DNA of 64,000 nucleotides from contig OW028582.1 in the NCBI GenBank assembly GCA_932294295.1, positions 36,544,704 through 36,608,703 on the forward strand, written 5' to 3'. The first letter of the stretch is position 1. Each line of letters begins with the position of its first letter. This DNA is from Alitta virens. Its lineage: Eukaryota; Annelida; Polychaeta; Phyllodocida; Nereididae. The translations under genes and the position numbers were made by a program. The notes beneath the pieces were generated by a model. It searched no databases, had not been told where the DNA came from, and worked only from the letters and a program-made list of their open reading frames with translations. Positions 1-13,684 of this stretch are shown here, piece after piece.

Positions 1-148
1 GCCACCTGCCGACACTGAAACAATATAAACCTTGGTAAATGTAAGAAATTTATTTAATATATATATATCGTTTTATTGACAAGCCTGATATCAGGAATTG
101 ATACATGTGTCATACAACATTACAAAATGATATATCATAAATATGTAT

Positions 149-267
149 CCCAGATAGCATTCCAAATCGTTTCAACGTCGGCGCGATGTCGTAGATGTTA
201 ATACGATGTTGTAACAACAGTGGCCTGTATGGAAACGATGCTGGATTGATTTGGAATGCTATCTGGG
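149..267. mobile_element. MITE family A, copy 1
   Basis: A 119-bp non-coding unit with terminal inverted repeats CCCAGATAGCATTCCAAATC at the left and the complementary ATTTGGAATGCTATCTGGG at the right. It is flanked by AT on both sides (147-148 and 268-269), consistent with a 2-bp target duplication. Two further copies with the same ends lie at 6165-6262 and 10933-11041. The interiors are loosely similar, rich in CGACGTTG/ATACGATG-like words. Confidence 0.8.
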
Positions 268-914
268 ATTTACAATAGACATGCATCTTTTCAACAAAAG
301 ATTACAAATATGCATAACTTAGCATGCACTTTTAGATCTGGCTTTAAGTAGCCAGCTATAGCCAGACAGTTCCGTTTAGTGGCAGGTACCATCATATAGC
401 AGAAGTTGTCTAGCTTTGTCTAGGTTCAATTTAACAGGCTGCTTTTAATGATACTAACTGTACCTTCCAATTAAAGCCACATTTTTACCCTTGAATAGTA
501 TTATTTAAAATTGCATGATTGCTTTTAAAATTGTGTAGATTTATGTTGATAATTCAGCAAAATAAAACAAACAACAAAGTTTTGTTCTTGTCTTTTATTT
601 ATCCATTCTGTTACAAAATTGTCTGTGTATATAAAGTCCATAATTATGATATATGTACACATATTTCAATATTCATGAGTATTGGATCCAGCTGGTTTCT
701 GTGGATGTAACATATGGGCGAATGATTGTTAATTTCCATAAATGTGGACTTCGATTTGTTGTTAATTTAATTATTAAATTAATTCGACATTACAAGTTGT
801 ATTATGACGTACCAAGAAAATCTTCAGAATTTCTTTTTTAATTTATCGATAAAAAAATTATCATTGCACATTTACTAAATATAAAACTGTTATTATACCT
901 AATGGCAAGGAATA

Positions 915-1010
915 TCAGCCCAACATTTGCCCAACACTTGCCCTACATTTACCCAACATTTGCCTAACATTTTCCCAACAATGGGCCAACATTTGGCCGA
1001 TTAGTGCCAA
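915..1010. repeat. Degenerate ~11-bp tandem repeat
   Basis: About seven loosely repeated units resembling TTGCCCAACAT, each changed by one or a few bases. It is non-coding and may be a decayed minisatellite or the interior of an old MITE. Confidence 0.6.
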
Positions 1011-2715
1011 TGCGAAAGTGCCAACGCTTAGGTAACGTTGCACCAATTTTGCATGATATCTATTTTGTATGTACTAATAGCACCACCTTCCGAAATACGA
1101 AATGTTACCAATACATTTGGTCTATTATATTACTGAAACAAAGACAGTGCTAAAAAAAAATGAAAAAATGAAATATATTTCCCTTTCTCTTACAATTCAT
1201 TTGACATAAGACAAAAAATATTTAACCTAAAAAAAAAGAAAAAGATATGTGGTATGCATATTTCATGAGACAGTTCAATCACGTGACAAATGACGTCACA
1301 ACACATCAAACAAAAACTGACCAATCAGAAGCCAGTATGCTTCTGCAGTCAAAAACATCTGATTCACTAGTACTTATCAAACATAACAATGTTTTTCTTT
1401 TTTACAATATTTTTCTTTTTTACAATGTTTTTCTTTTTTACAAAATATACTTGTTTACATAACACTACAAACTAATAAGCAAAGCTAGAAGCTAAATAAT
1501 AACTCAATCCAACTAGTTTCTCAAAAGATCATGATTTACAATATAAAGTTTTAATCTGATTATCATTCTTAGATTATCCATGTTAGTATTATAAGTAATA
1601 GCATCAATATTTATAGCACCATATTCATTTATTTTTAACAATGACAGCAAATAAAATAAACAATAAAAATAAGTTCACATAACTCATAATTAATAACAGC
1701 AATAGCAGCCATTGCCACACAATGACAGCATTTTTTTTAATGACAAATTCCATCTGACAAAAGTACAATTTTTCTTTATTTCAATAAAACTGACAATCCT
1801 TCATTCAAGGCAGTCACACGACACGAATACTGTTCATTACATGATTATATTACATGATTATATCACATGATTAATAATGCATAAAACATAATTATGTTAC
1901 AGTAAGAAAAACTTCATAAACAAGTGCACTGTCATTCAAAACTTTTAAAATACATTGTCTATTTCACTTACTGTTCTAATTACGATATACCCTAATAATA
2001 ATTACTTGCAATTAATAACCACTAAAATAGTTCCTTAAAATCACTTAATATTAACTCTAATGTCCTTCATAATATAAAATAGCATTCTAACAACATTCTG
2101 ACATTGTGTTTTTCTAAACTGACAATGGTTGTAATGAAGCGTTTGTAACTGCAATTGCATATCTTGGTCATCAGAGATTGCACTTGGATGGTTTAATAAT
2201 TTCACTAGATTGCAATTGAAACTCTCAGTATTCATAAATCATATCTAAATATCACCAACAATTCTAAAATCTTCCTGCTAAGTACAAAGTGACTATTTGT
2301 AATGCTATTGTATTGCACATTACTATATTTCTACCTCAATTTCATAGATTTTAATTTTATTGCAACTGTAGTCGTACAGAAGCGTAAGCTTAAAAATTTC
2401 ATTATTTTACTTGACTTTTTAGATTGAAAACGACTTTAAATAAATTATACTTACATACATGTATACTAAAATAATACTGATCCGTCATATACTATAACTA
2501 ATCTGACTTTAACATCTTTTTTTTAATAATTATTGTTGTTATTTGACACTTTATTTTTGGTGACAGCAAAATATTTACAAAAATACAACTGATAATTTTA
2601 CAATATCCGTCCTTAAAAATAAGTTTTACTCTTTGGTGAGCAGCTTGACTAAAAATAAGTTCAATATCCCTGGAACCCCTTTCGTCACATGGTGTTTGTA
2701 AATCCCGTGACTTTA

Positions 2716-5700
2716 TTACATTTCATTGACCTTGATATGTGCACTTCCCGCGAGGTCGGACAGTTCTTTGGAGTCGAAATTCACGATGATCTCCTTCTCG
2801 CCAGGGGTGAGAGCCGTGAGTTTGACGGAGCCTTTGGCTTCAGCGTGAGGACCAACAGAACTGTAAAAAGAAAGTTATTAGAAATGGTGTTATCGTGATT
2901 GATCCTTTCTCCTGGTTTTTCATGGTCAATTATAAATATGTTTTCACTGGAGACTTATATCTAATGGTCATCTTCAGCAGACTGACCTCTATCAACAGCC
3001 AGAGATATAGTTTCCAGAGAAATAATCTGATTTGCAATGGTTTCATCCAGTTTACTTGCTCAGAAACAGGACGTAGCCATTGCAGTCTGACTTCCAAGAC
3101 TCGGAGACTAGCCATATTGGATGCAGGACTTTTTACTCATGCCATGCATTTACTAAATAGTCAATATAATTAATTAAATTTGAACCACACAATGGCACAA
3201 GTGTTCCAGTTTAAATATACATTGTCGATCGATCTCAAAACAGACAGAAAAGGAATGTCGATTGCAACTTGGGACATTAAATTAAATCAAAAATATAATG
3301 GGACTCACTTGTGTTTGAGTTGTCGTGGCCTCTGCAGACAAGCCCCCTCCACCTCGAACATGCATTTGGTGAGCGACCGAGGAAGTGGATTCTTGAACGA
3401 GTATTCCACCTCGTACTCCTCTCCCACCTTCAATTCTTGTGGAACCTGCAAAGCGGAAAACAGACATAATGGAAGGTACTTGAAGAGGCTTAATATCTAC
3501 GTACACAGCTACTGTATATTGTGCAATATTTGTGTTTCAAAAGCAATACTATAACAAAATAGTCCACTGCCACCAGAACTTGATAACAAGGGTAGAATGT
3601 TTTCTCCTCTCGATTCCAACAAGCACAAGGTTACCAAATTTCTTTGATTTGTCCAACCACTTCTTTTACATGATATATGATAAACACAAGAAAGAAAGAC
3701 AGCTAGAATGAAAGACAGACAGCTAGACAGTGAATGCGACTAACCTTGATCATGATGTCAGGCTTGAGGAGTCGGAAGTCGTCTGCTTCGCAATGGAACT
3801 GGTTGGTCTCTTCCACTCTCACCATGGCGGAGATCTTGATGAGACACATGTCCACCAGTTTGCTAATGTACTCCTCAGGTTTTACACTCATTGTGACTTC
3901 CCCAGCTGAACAAAGAAAAGATAATTTGCAGGTACCTCTGTAAGATCTTCCTCATGTAGAATTGCCAAAGAAAATTCTAATCCTACATTTCGAGTTTTGT
4001 GATAGAGGTAGTACATTTTTACAAGTTTGGCAGTTGATATTGTGTTCATTACTTAGTATTCCCATGAAGGTGATGACATATATAAATATCAAACAAATTT
4101 TATATCAGAAATACTAGCTTTAAGGCCATTGCTTATCACCACTATTCATCGTTATCAGTTATGGTTCGTAAAGTTCTACCAAAACATTTCCATGCTATCT
4201 GATGCTGTTGGTAGCATCTACGTTTCATTCTTTCGAATACTCTATACTTCCATCCTAGACTTTTCTACTAATTCTAAAGCAATAGTTATGATATTGTGAG
4301 TCCTTAGTTAGCCTCAGTTATAATTTATGATACTGACATGCTTTGGCAGGACAACGGCAGCTGAAAGACTGAGTCTTGATATCTCGGACAGGGACGCCGG
4401 TGTAGTAGACAACGCTCGCAGTCAGTGTAATTTTGACATTGCGTTCCTGTGATGATGTGTTGTTGCACTTGAGCTTCACATCAAACGCTTTGCCAAGTAG
4501 GGTGTCTTCCTCCTCGATGAGGTCAAAGTTCATGTCCTGCAAAGGTCAAAGGTCAGACATTGAATACTGTAAAATCTCATCAGCAGGGTGAAGTTTTATC
4601 TTCTTAATCTTTAGGCTCTCTCATTCAAGAAACTACAAAATACAAAAATATGTAACTACCTCCACATCCACAGTGTAAACATCCTGTCTTGAGGACCCTT
4701 CTTTGATCGCCCGCCAGACTGCAGTTCGCTCCATCTGACTTCCTGTAGAAAACATCTTGGTTAATATAACTTGTTATGTTTACTGTAAGAGACAAACAGT
4801 ATAAGTATGGGCTTATTTTAGAAGTGAGATAAAGTGGTATCTTACCCTCTGGGAACTTGTACATAAAACTGACATCCATACGATCGTCACCTCGTGGGCT
4901 CTTCGTGCTGAGATTCTTGCCGATACTGCATAAAAATGAAGTAAGGAAATTTCAGGATTATTCTACCTAATTAGGCTGTCAATCAACCAATTCTAACAAC
5001 TACAAGCCATATTACACTGCACCTGTGTTTCTCCTTCGTATTATTCCAATTATCCCCATCCTTAATCCAGTGCAATCTGTCTGCGTTAACTTCAGCAAAG
5101 AGGAAGGGACCATCATAAGGGAGGTTGACCAGGCCGTTCTTGATGGCTTCAATGGACACCGGTCCACAGCAGTAGACACCTATGGAGAAGACAAGTGTTA
5201 TAGCGGGTTTCATGGTTATATGATGTCATTGCAATTCGAAGGCACAAGCAATGTTCGCAACGTCTTTGCTGTTGGGCTGTTTTCTCGGGCTGTTTGATAC
5301 CTGTATACTGTCAGCTTATGCAGACCTCTCATAAGAGCAGCCCAAAACAGTTCATAAAAACAACACATTTTTAAATGTAATGCATAGAAAAAATGTGAAG
5401 AACATTGACACGACCAAAATGTAGGTTAAACAAGGCACCGAAGATCAGAAAGTTACCTTACCATTTGCTTCTCGGACTATCTTTTTTATTTTGGTAGGTC
5501 TATTTTGCATATTCTAGCTAAGAGTCTCCTATTATGTGTCATTTATTGTTTGCCAGGCTCTATTCATTTTATTTCTCTCTACTTTTATCTTTGCCATGCA
5601 CTTGCCTTCACTGGTTTCCTGAGGTGTAGCATCAATCGCTTGCCATCCTCCGAATCCAGAAGGAAGGTCGGATCTGGACATCCAGACGTCATTCCATACA

Positions 5701-8700
5701 TGGAAGTTCCTGTATATAAAGAGTTTTATTTATGTTGAGTATATTTAAACAATGGCATACACATCTGTCCAATTAGACCGTTTATCCTGTGGTCCAGTAA
5801 AAATAATGAAATAAAATAAAATCAAGTAACAGCAGTGTTGGCACCTTCTCATCTAAGACCTTTACATAATCATTTGAAACTCTCATCATTATCAGCATTG
5901 TGCATCTCATGGAGCAAACTTTTCCATGTTTTAGAAGCTCTATATATATATATATGCTTTTATTGACAGAGTAATATCATACATGATACATTTTTCCAAA
6001 ATAACAGATAAAAACGTGTACTTAGTCTACTTCTACTCACTATTTCTATATTCAATATATATATACATGATATAAAAGTTAAAGGTATACATTATCAATG
6101 GATTAACTATACATCCATGGTCCCAGTTGCTGAACAATAGCACGATAATATATAAAATAGACTTTCTAGATAGCATTCGAAATCGGGCCAGCGTCGTTTC
6201 TACATCGTTTTGACGTCACCGACATCACGCCGACGTTGATACGATTTGGAATGCTATCTGGGTTTCTGTTTCTAGAATATCACATTCACTGGTATTATAT
6301 AATGATCTTATCAATCCTACCAGACAGAATCCATGGAAAGACCATCATCAGGAGTTCCATCCTCTTTCCAATAGCAGTCGATCGTGATGGAAGCATCGCA
6401 GTCGTGCGCCGAAGCAAAGTTTGTGACACTGCGGCAAGGAATACCCAGAGCCCGACATACTGTAAATTAAGTAATTATTTTGATGAAAAGGTTAAACTTG
6501 TGAATATGTTTGATCGTAGGTAATGTTGATATCAGCAAGATGGAAATTGCACATGTCGGTGACCTTAATTATTGTTCTAAATATGGAAATGAGCTACACT
6601 TAACTAGACCAGAAAAGAAGGTCACCCGTTAATTTCAATGTAGACTGCCATAGAGGCGAACCAAGTAGTTCTTGATATGGTTGATTTAAATAGAAAGTGT
6701 TAAAATCCTTGCTCCTCCACCAGAATCGTCGCACTGTCGGAAATCTGGCAGACCCTCAGGGCTATTTTTAAACTAATGCAGCTACAGGATGATATCTGAT
6801 TATATGCCTTGGGTTCAATAAAAAGAGCCTTTAGAAAGGAAATACTGACTCTATTACTGTTAAAACTGAATAAAAGGTCAAGCCACACCCCTCTGAGTGG
6901 CTGGTATTAAAGGTCTAACAAAGAAATTACAGAATAACTGGAATTTCATGTGCTGAGTTTACACAATCCTTGTTCTGAAAAGCAGGCAATTCAGAAAAAT
7001 TGCCCAAACTAAAAAAATAAGAATCCATTTCTCTGGTTTTTAAGAGAAGATTTCTTAAGTCTATACTCAGGCGACGAATCTGATGACACACAGTGTTCAG
7101 TTCTATGGACACAAATAAGCAGATAAATTTACTTTTGTAATACCTACTATTACATAAGACTGCACACAAACAAACACTGCTACCAGAAGGTATAATATGT
7201 TGTCTGCATGAACTGAGTGCCCTGCAGTTATGGGGGAACCAGACAGTAAGTTTATCTTTCTTTAGTAACGTGACCTCTGAGTCATGTCTGTCCGTCCGTC
7301 CAGAGTTGATCTTGGCCCCCAAACAATCAACAATAGTCTGTGGAAACAACACATATGTCAGCTGACCTATCATGTGACCAGGTCGGTTACCATGGTAAAC
7401 AAGGCTGAGCTTAGATTCCTGAGTCTGACATGAGATGCCATCACATGTATGTACTTGTTCTAAATATTATATACATGCTATAAATATTATCCATGTGAAG
7501 CATCACACATTAAACAATGCGTGGGCAGGCATTGTATAGTGAGTATTAAATTTCAGAAGCTCTAGCAGATCCAGGGGGGGGGGGGGAAGGTGGCATTGGG
7601 GTCATGCCCCCCCCCATACTAACCTTAATGCCCATGAAATGACTGAGAGGGACATATATATTATTCATGCTTTGCCCCCCCCCCCCCCGTAGACTCCCAG
7701 CTGGATCCGCCAGTGTTCAGAAGTATGCACCACTATGTATGCACTTTGAACAAAATGTAGACCAAATGTCTACAAAATCAAAATGCGCACTTTTTTACGG
7801 TGAAAAACTGCCACTGACTGAAGGAAATATATACACTGTATCATAAAAAACGTATCAGGATTGCTAGATTCAGGATTGTGTGGCTTAATGCCAAATTGAA
7901 ATACGTTTGTTTGTGATATATAATATCCCAGTTCCTTGGGCTACGCCTAAAGAACACTAATCTTTTATTTGTGAGGATACCCAAGCAGACAAATTCCTGT
8001 ACAACAGTAAAACAGCTCACAGTCTTGGGATCTAGAACCTTCTGGTTGGCAAATTAATTTCAATGGCATCTAAAAAAATAGAAGACTTACCAGTGACAAC
8101 GACACCAGAAAAGACCCAGCACTGGCCATATTTGACGGGACGTTTTGTCTTCCAGAACTGTTCCAAGATGGCCACGCTTCCTGCCCACGACAAGGGCGAC
8201 CGGCCGCCCGCGTAATCACCAGACCAATTGCCCACCAAGACGCCCTTGTCATCACAGTCATTCACCTGGAATCAAGGACAAATAAGATGAAAAACTAACT
8301 GGTTTATCAAAAATATAAAAAGAAAGAAATCTAGTTTTATTAATTGTTAAGATTTGGAAACAAAGTTTTGGAACGTCATTGTTACAATCTTGCTAGTTAG
8401 TAACCCACTGCTGGAGTCTCAGAATAAATAGTCTTTCTTTTTGCCTCAGCATGGATGCCAAGTGAAAGGCACTGCCAAATTCAACATTGGAAACGAGTGT
8501 TGGCTCCTTTCGGAAGAGTTAACCAGTGAATAATTATTTCTTAGATCACAAATGATGTCAAAATATTGCACAAATTAATCAAATAGCCATAAATGTAACT
8601 CACAAGAGCGGAAACCTTGCGGACAACATGAACGGGATCTGCTCTGACGCGGTAGTTCATCATAGACTGATCGAGGAGCCACATCACGCATTCCAGGACA

Positions 8701-11700
8701 AAATCTTCAAACTGTAAAAGAGAAAAGCTCAAAAATTAAAAACCATGAAAAACGAGTGAGGTAACCTTAATAGCGATGAAAAACAGTAGGACTGGGACTC
8801 ACCTGACCGAAGTTCCAAGGTTTGGCAAAGATCTGTTTTGTGGTTCCGCGGTACAGTCTACCAGTGTCGTTCAGGATATATTCTTGTCTGGAAGTCTCAT
8901 CGTCCATGTAAACCTGATCATCTGAAGAAATTACAATGAAAAACTGCATTTTACCATCCTAAACCAAAATAACCGATACCACATCCCTAAATTTTAAATA
9001 CTGCAATTGCCATATTTCTGGCATGTGCTTAACTCAGGAAAACAAATGGGCCAAGTTGACTAAGGTAGTGATCTTACAACAATGAACTGATCGAAGCAGT
9101 TTTTCAGTACATTTTGACAAATTTATGCCATTTCCGCTTTACACTCTCATAAGTTTTTTTATAAAAGGGAAGAACTATGGAATTGTGACCCTCGTGATAT
9201 ATGGAAGTTCTTGAATCGTGCTCTCAAAATCCTATCTCATTTTGATTATCATAGCATGACATCATTACTTCTCTATGCCATTGTTCTTGCACTCTGTGAC
9301 CTCACCATGGCCATTGTCTACTGATGATGTCACAATACTATATCTGAGTACAAAGAGATGTCAATGAGGCAAAAATGCCAACATGGCTGCTCTGTGAAAA
9401 GAGTGTACGATCCAGAATCAAATCTCTCATAAACACATGTGTTGAGAGTTCCAGAAGAAATATGTTACTCACTTTTACACCAAGCATTGAAGAGCACATA
9501 GATGGGCTGAGGATGAGTATATCTAAACTTCTTTTCTGCAGTTCCTTTCTTCAAGATGGTATCGAAGGAAAAGTTCCATTTGGAAACAAATGCGTTGGGC
9601 GGTGTGAATATCCGGATGCTCAGCATCTGAAAACAACGTAGTAAAATGTCATTCGGATTTAAAATAATCCTTTCTTTTGATATCACTCAATACATTTAGC
9701 CAGGTCATCATTATGTCTGCCTCTGGCAGCTTGTCAGATACTTTTACCAAGTTTCAAAACATTAGTTATTGAGAATACAATGCAATAGAGAAATCTTGGC
9801 CAGAAATTTGAAATTACAACTTGGCATGAGTGATGATCATTCAGTTTCAGTTGCAATACATCACTATTAAGAAATTTATTACAACATAAGGCACTTGTGT
9901 AGTGTTTTTATTGATACCTACATAACCAAATGCGCTAAGTGCCTTTTCCATGCATTTGGATAAATGCATGGTTTTCACCTCATTTTAATTAGGCAAAAAC
10001 CATGCGTTTTCCTCTTTCTCATGGAAAACGCATGAGGCACATTTGGCCATGTTAACATAGCTTTTTAATGTTTATCACACTTTCAATTTTTTCCAAGTTT
10101 ATCCGACAGTAATTCAAGGCACTACTATCTTCTATGTTTTTTGTTTTAGTTAGATAATCAGGGACTGTAAACAAGCAGGAGAGTAGGAGATGAAGCAAAC
10201 TGAATTTGCAAAACTTTGGTGGAAGAGTTCAGCTAGCACACAAATTGATTAACTGAAAATTAAGCTACTTTAAGCCGAACAACTGCTACAATAGACAACA
10301 CCAGGAAACTGTCTTGTGCACAGGGAACAGTGTATTGATTTTAACATTCACACCTCCTGCTTTTACCACTAATTGGTGAGATACTGCTCAGTAAAGCTGG
10401 GAGTCCACACCATGATGGCTTCATTCACTTGCTCTGATGTTGTCCCATATAACGACCCCTATTTTAAATCCCATTTTTGAGGGACATGGAATGCAGTTAC
10501 CATTTTACCTGCTTGGCTGCCCAGCCTCATATGTTATGCATAAATATGGGTACTCAGTACAAAGAAGTGAGATACTATCTTCTTGTTTTTCTATCCTTAT
10601 CGCTTAATACATAGAGCGATTGATCACATCTCTAGATACACACTGCACCTCTTGGGCATTGTAGGCATAGTTATTCCACCATATTGCCAACATAGACATG
10701 TCAGTTACAGGGAAGAAGCTCCCCCATTGACTCCATTTTGTATACTTGTATGGCCATAAGATAGTCTTTTACATACCTGTCCATCAGACTTGAGCGTCTG
10801 GGCTCCCCACTCCAGAGGTTTGTCCACATCACTCAGCAACAGGGTCACCATGGTCCCTTTGCTCTCTATGGGCTTCGAACCTGGGACCCACAAAAATATC
10901 ATGATTGACTGTAACAATCAAGCCAACTAATACCCAGATAGAAATCCAAATCGGCCCAGCATGGTTTCCACTTTCGTTACAACATCGTATTAACATCGCC
11001 GACATCAACCGACGTTGTAACGATTTGGAATGCTATCTGGGTAACAGTTGTAATGAAACTTGTACTGTCTCTCAGTAGGTACCCCCACTCACAAAACATT
11101 CTTCTTTAACATATTTTCATAATCATAATGCTTTAGTCGAGAATTTAAATTTACAAGATACAATTAAGTCACTAATGCACAAAATTCGGCAAGCATGATT
11201 GCATGAATCAGTTTTTTTTTTTCCAGTGGAGATCAGGAGCAGTGTGCATATATAAATTTACACGAATAACATAATGTCTGGATCCCCTTTTTAAGTTTTT
11301 ACACACAGACCCAAGATTTGAAGTCTCTTGCCAACAATTTTCTATGAACTAATTTTGCTCAGCATATAGGCTACCATAACACATTGCAAATACATCAGAC
11401 AATATATTTTTTATCCATTGTAGAAAGAGGAACTGACCAACAGTGAAGATGATACGAAGGTCATCCTTGGAGGAGTCAAAAGGTCGGTCAAAGGTCACAT
11501 CAAGGTCAAAGGGCTGACCTCTGCGGATGACTAGCTGGGCCGGAAGTTTCTTCTCCCCTTCCGTCCGGTCGGTTGTCAGTTCATATTTGTCCGTTCTTTG
11601 GGTAAAAATGGGGATAAATACTTATATATCTAAGCTCTGAATCCTATCTAAAGCTACAATTAAACATCTTAATATATGACAATAAATCAAAAAAACTACC

Positions 11701-13653
11701 AAATTCTTTATTCAATTTTAATGCAGCACTTACATCCTCCATATCTGTGTCAGCGTGCAAAATACAATGAAAAAATTCATCGTCAAATATTGTTTGCTGT
11801 ATAAATGAAATTCCTAGTTGATATTTGGATAATTAAGCAAGAAGTACCTGTGGAATCGAGTATTTTCTGTGATTTTGAGATCCACAGAAGCCACCTTAAG
11901 GACCTGTTTTTCTTCCTCTGTTTTTCCATCTGAAATTAAAGAATCAAATATATATTTCTAAAAAAGTGGCAGATGTAATGATGAGATGACAGGAAAGTTG
12001 GTCGAGGCTATGTTTATACAGTAGAAGCCAGTTATATACCAATTAAAGACCTAAGCCAAGTAAAACATTTGGGTAAAGTGTGACCCCAAGCCTTGCACAT
12101 CTCATCTTTGTTGACCCTAGTGGTTTAAACTGGTAAAAGCAGAAACTTAACAACCTTAACAAGCCTAAAGTAGCCAGGTGTACAACTTATACATTTTTTC
12201 GTTGAAGAGTTTAAAGTATTTATCTGACTGCTAACTGAAGAAACTTTCGGATTTGGTACATAGCGAGACAGTATGGTGCCCTGAATCACTCCAAACATTT
12301 TGTGATAAACTTGCAAGCTTTTGAAAGGGTTATCCCTAATAAACCTTAAAAGTACATGTTTACATTTTTAATTGTTTATCGAGAGTAAATAGGAATAAAT
12401 GTCAATAAAAACACCACACAAGTGTACCTTTCTTTTATAGTGGCAGGTATTTTCAATTAAATTTGAATGATAACAAGTTGTGTAACTTGCAATTTTCTGG
12501 ATTTCACTCTCTTGTATTGCATTGCGTTCTCACTGGCACTATTCATTCATTCATTCATCCATTCATTCCATCGTTCATTCAATTCATTCTATGTTGCCTC
12601 TGTCATACCCTAAACCAGTTCAAAGTGACCCCCTGGCAGACACCCTTACACTGATCATGTAGACAATTTGTGTTTTTTATGATATGAGAAACAACCCCCT
12701 CTTATCCGGTGTCGTTATTTGTAAACTGACCAATTTGTCTGACATAAAGATGTTTATGTCTTAAGAACCCCTCTATTTCCTGGCGTTACAACCCCTTCTC
12801 ACTAGGTGGTGCCTCAAAGGGGAGGTACTTAGCACCCTCATTATGTAACCCTAGGCAGGGGGTTATGGGGTCATGGTAGGGGATTTCTAGGGATGGTGAT
12901 TTGGGGTATCAAGTGCGCTAATGTATACAGCTGTACAGTAGAACCCTGGCTAATATCATAGCATGAAACCTTTTCGCCAAGCCCTCTTCTAACAAACTTA
13001 CATTATAACATCACTTTGATAGTGAGAACACTTCTAGTCATCTAGCTAGGCTGAGGCAGAAAGTCCTTTTTTATTGGACGCTAAAAAGAGTTGATAAAAA
13101 CTAATTTTCAGAATAAATTTGATTATTGGATAGAAATACACCTCCTCTACTTCAAAGGTCTGGGTAAAGCACCACCATTTAGATTATTCTAACTGATGTC
13201 AGATGGTCTTCACTGCTTGTATTAAAAAGGCAGTTTTAGGTAGATATATCGGTAGAAAGTGTTGCCCCTTGCCATACAACTTTCAAACCATGTATGTATC
13301 TATGTATGAATGCCTATCTATGTATCTATCTATGTATCTATGCAGCAATCTATGCATCAATCTATGCAACAATCTATGTATCTATCTATGTATCTATGTA
13401 TCTATATATGCATCTATCTATCTGTCTATCTATCTATCTATCTATCTATCTCTTGAAAATTCCACCAGATCCAGGCACCACAAACGTTGCTAATAGAAAA
13501 AGTTGCAAAGTGGACAATAAATCGTCCCACAACCTGGAGAAGACTGTTACAGGCAAAAATAGACATGGGAAACAAAAACCTGAAGCTACAAAGATATTAA
13601 ATGTCTCTTTTTTTTTGTTTTCTTTTTGTTTTCCTGTGCATCATTTTCACTTG

Positions 13654-13684
<31 letters not shown>

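Larger units (their letters stand above)
1..2715. other. Downstream flank / probable 3' UTR of the transglutaminase gene
   Basis: No coding exon is recognisable here. The stretch is AT-rich and begins just after the transglutaminase stop codon, so its right part is probably 3' UTR (inferred; no transcript evidence). An AATAAA on the minus strand overlaps the stop codon at 2712-2717, probably too close to act as the poly(A) signal; other minus-strand AATAAA copies lie further left. A short MITE (149-267) and a degenerate 11-bp tandem repeat (about 915-1010) are listed separately. Confidence 0.5.

Noticed and set aside
6927..7373. 148-codon open frame on the minus strand
   Set aside because: It lies in an intron between two phase-matched transglutaminase exons and shows no protein-family features.
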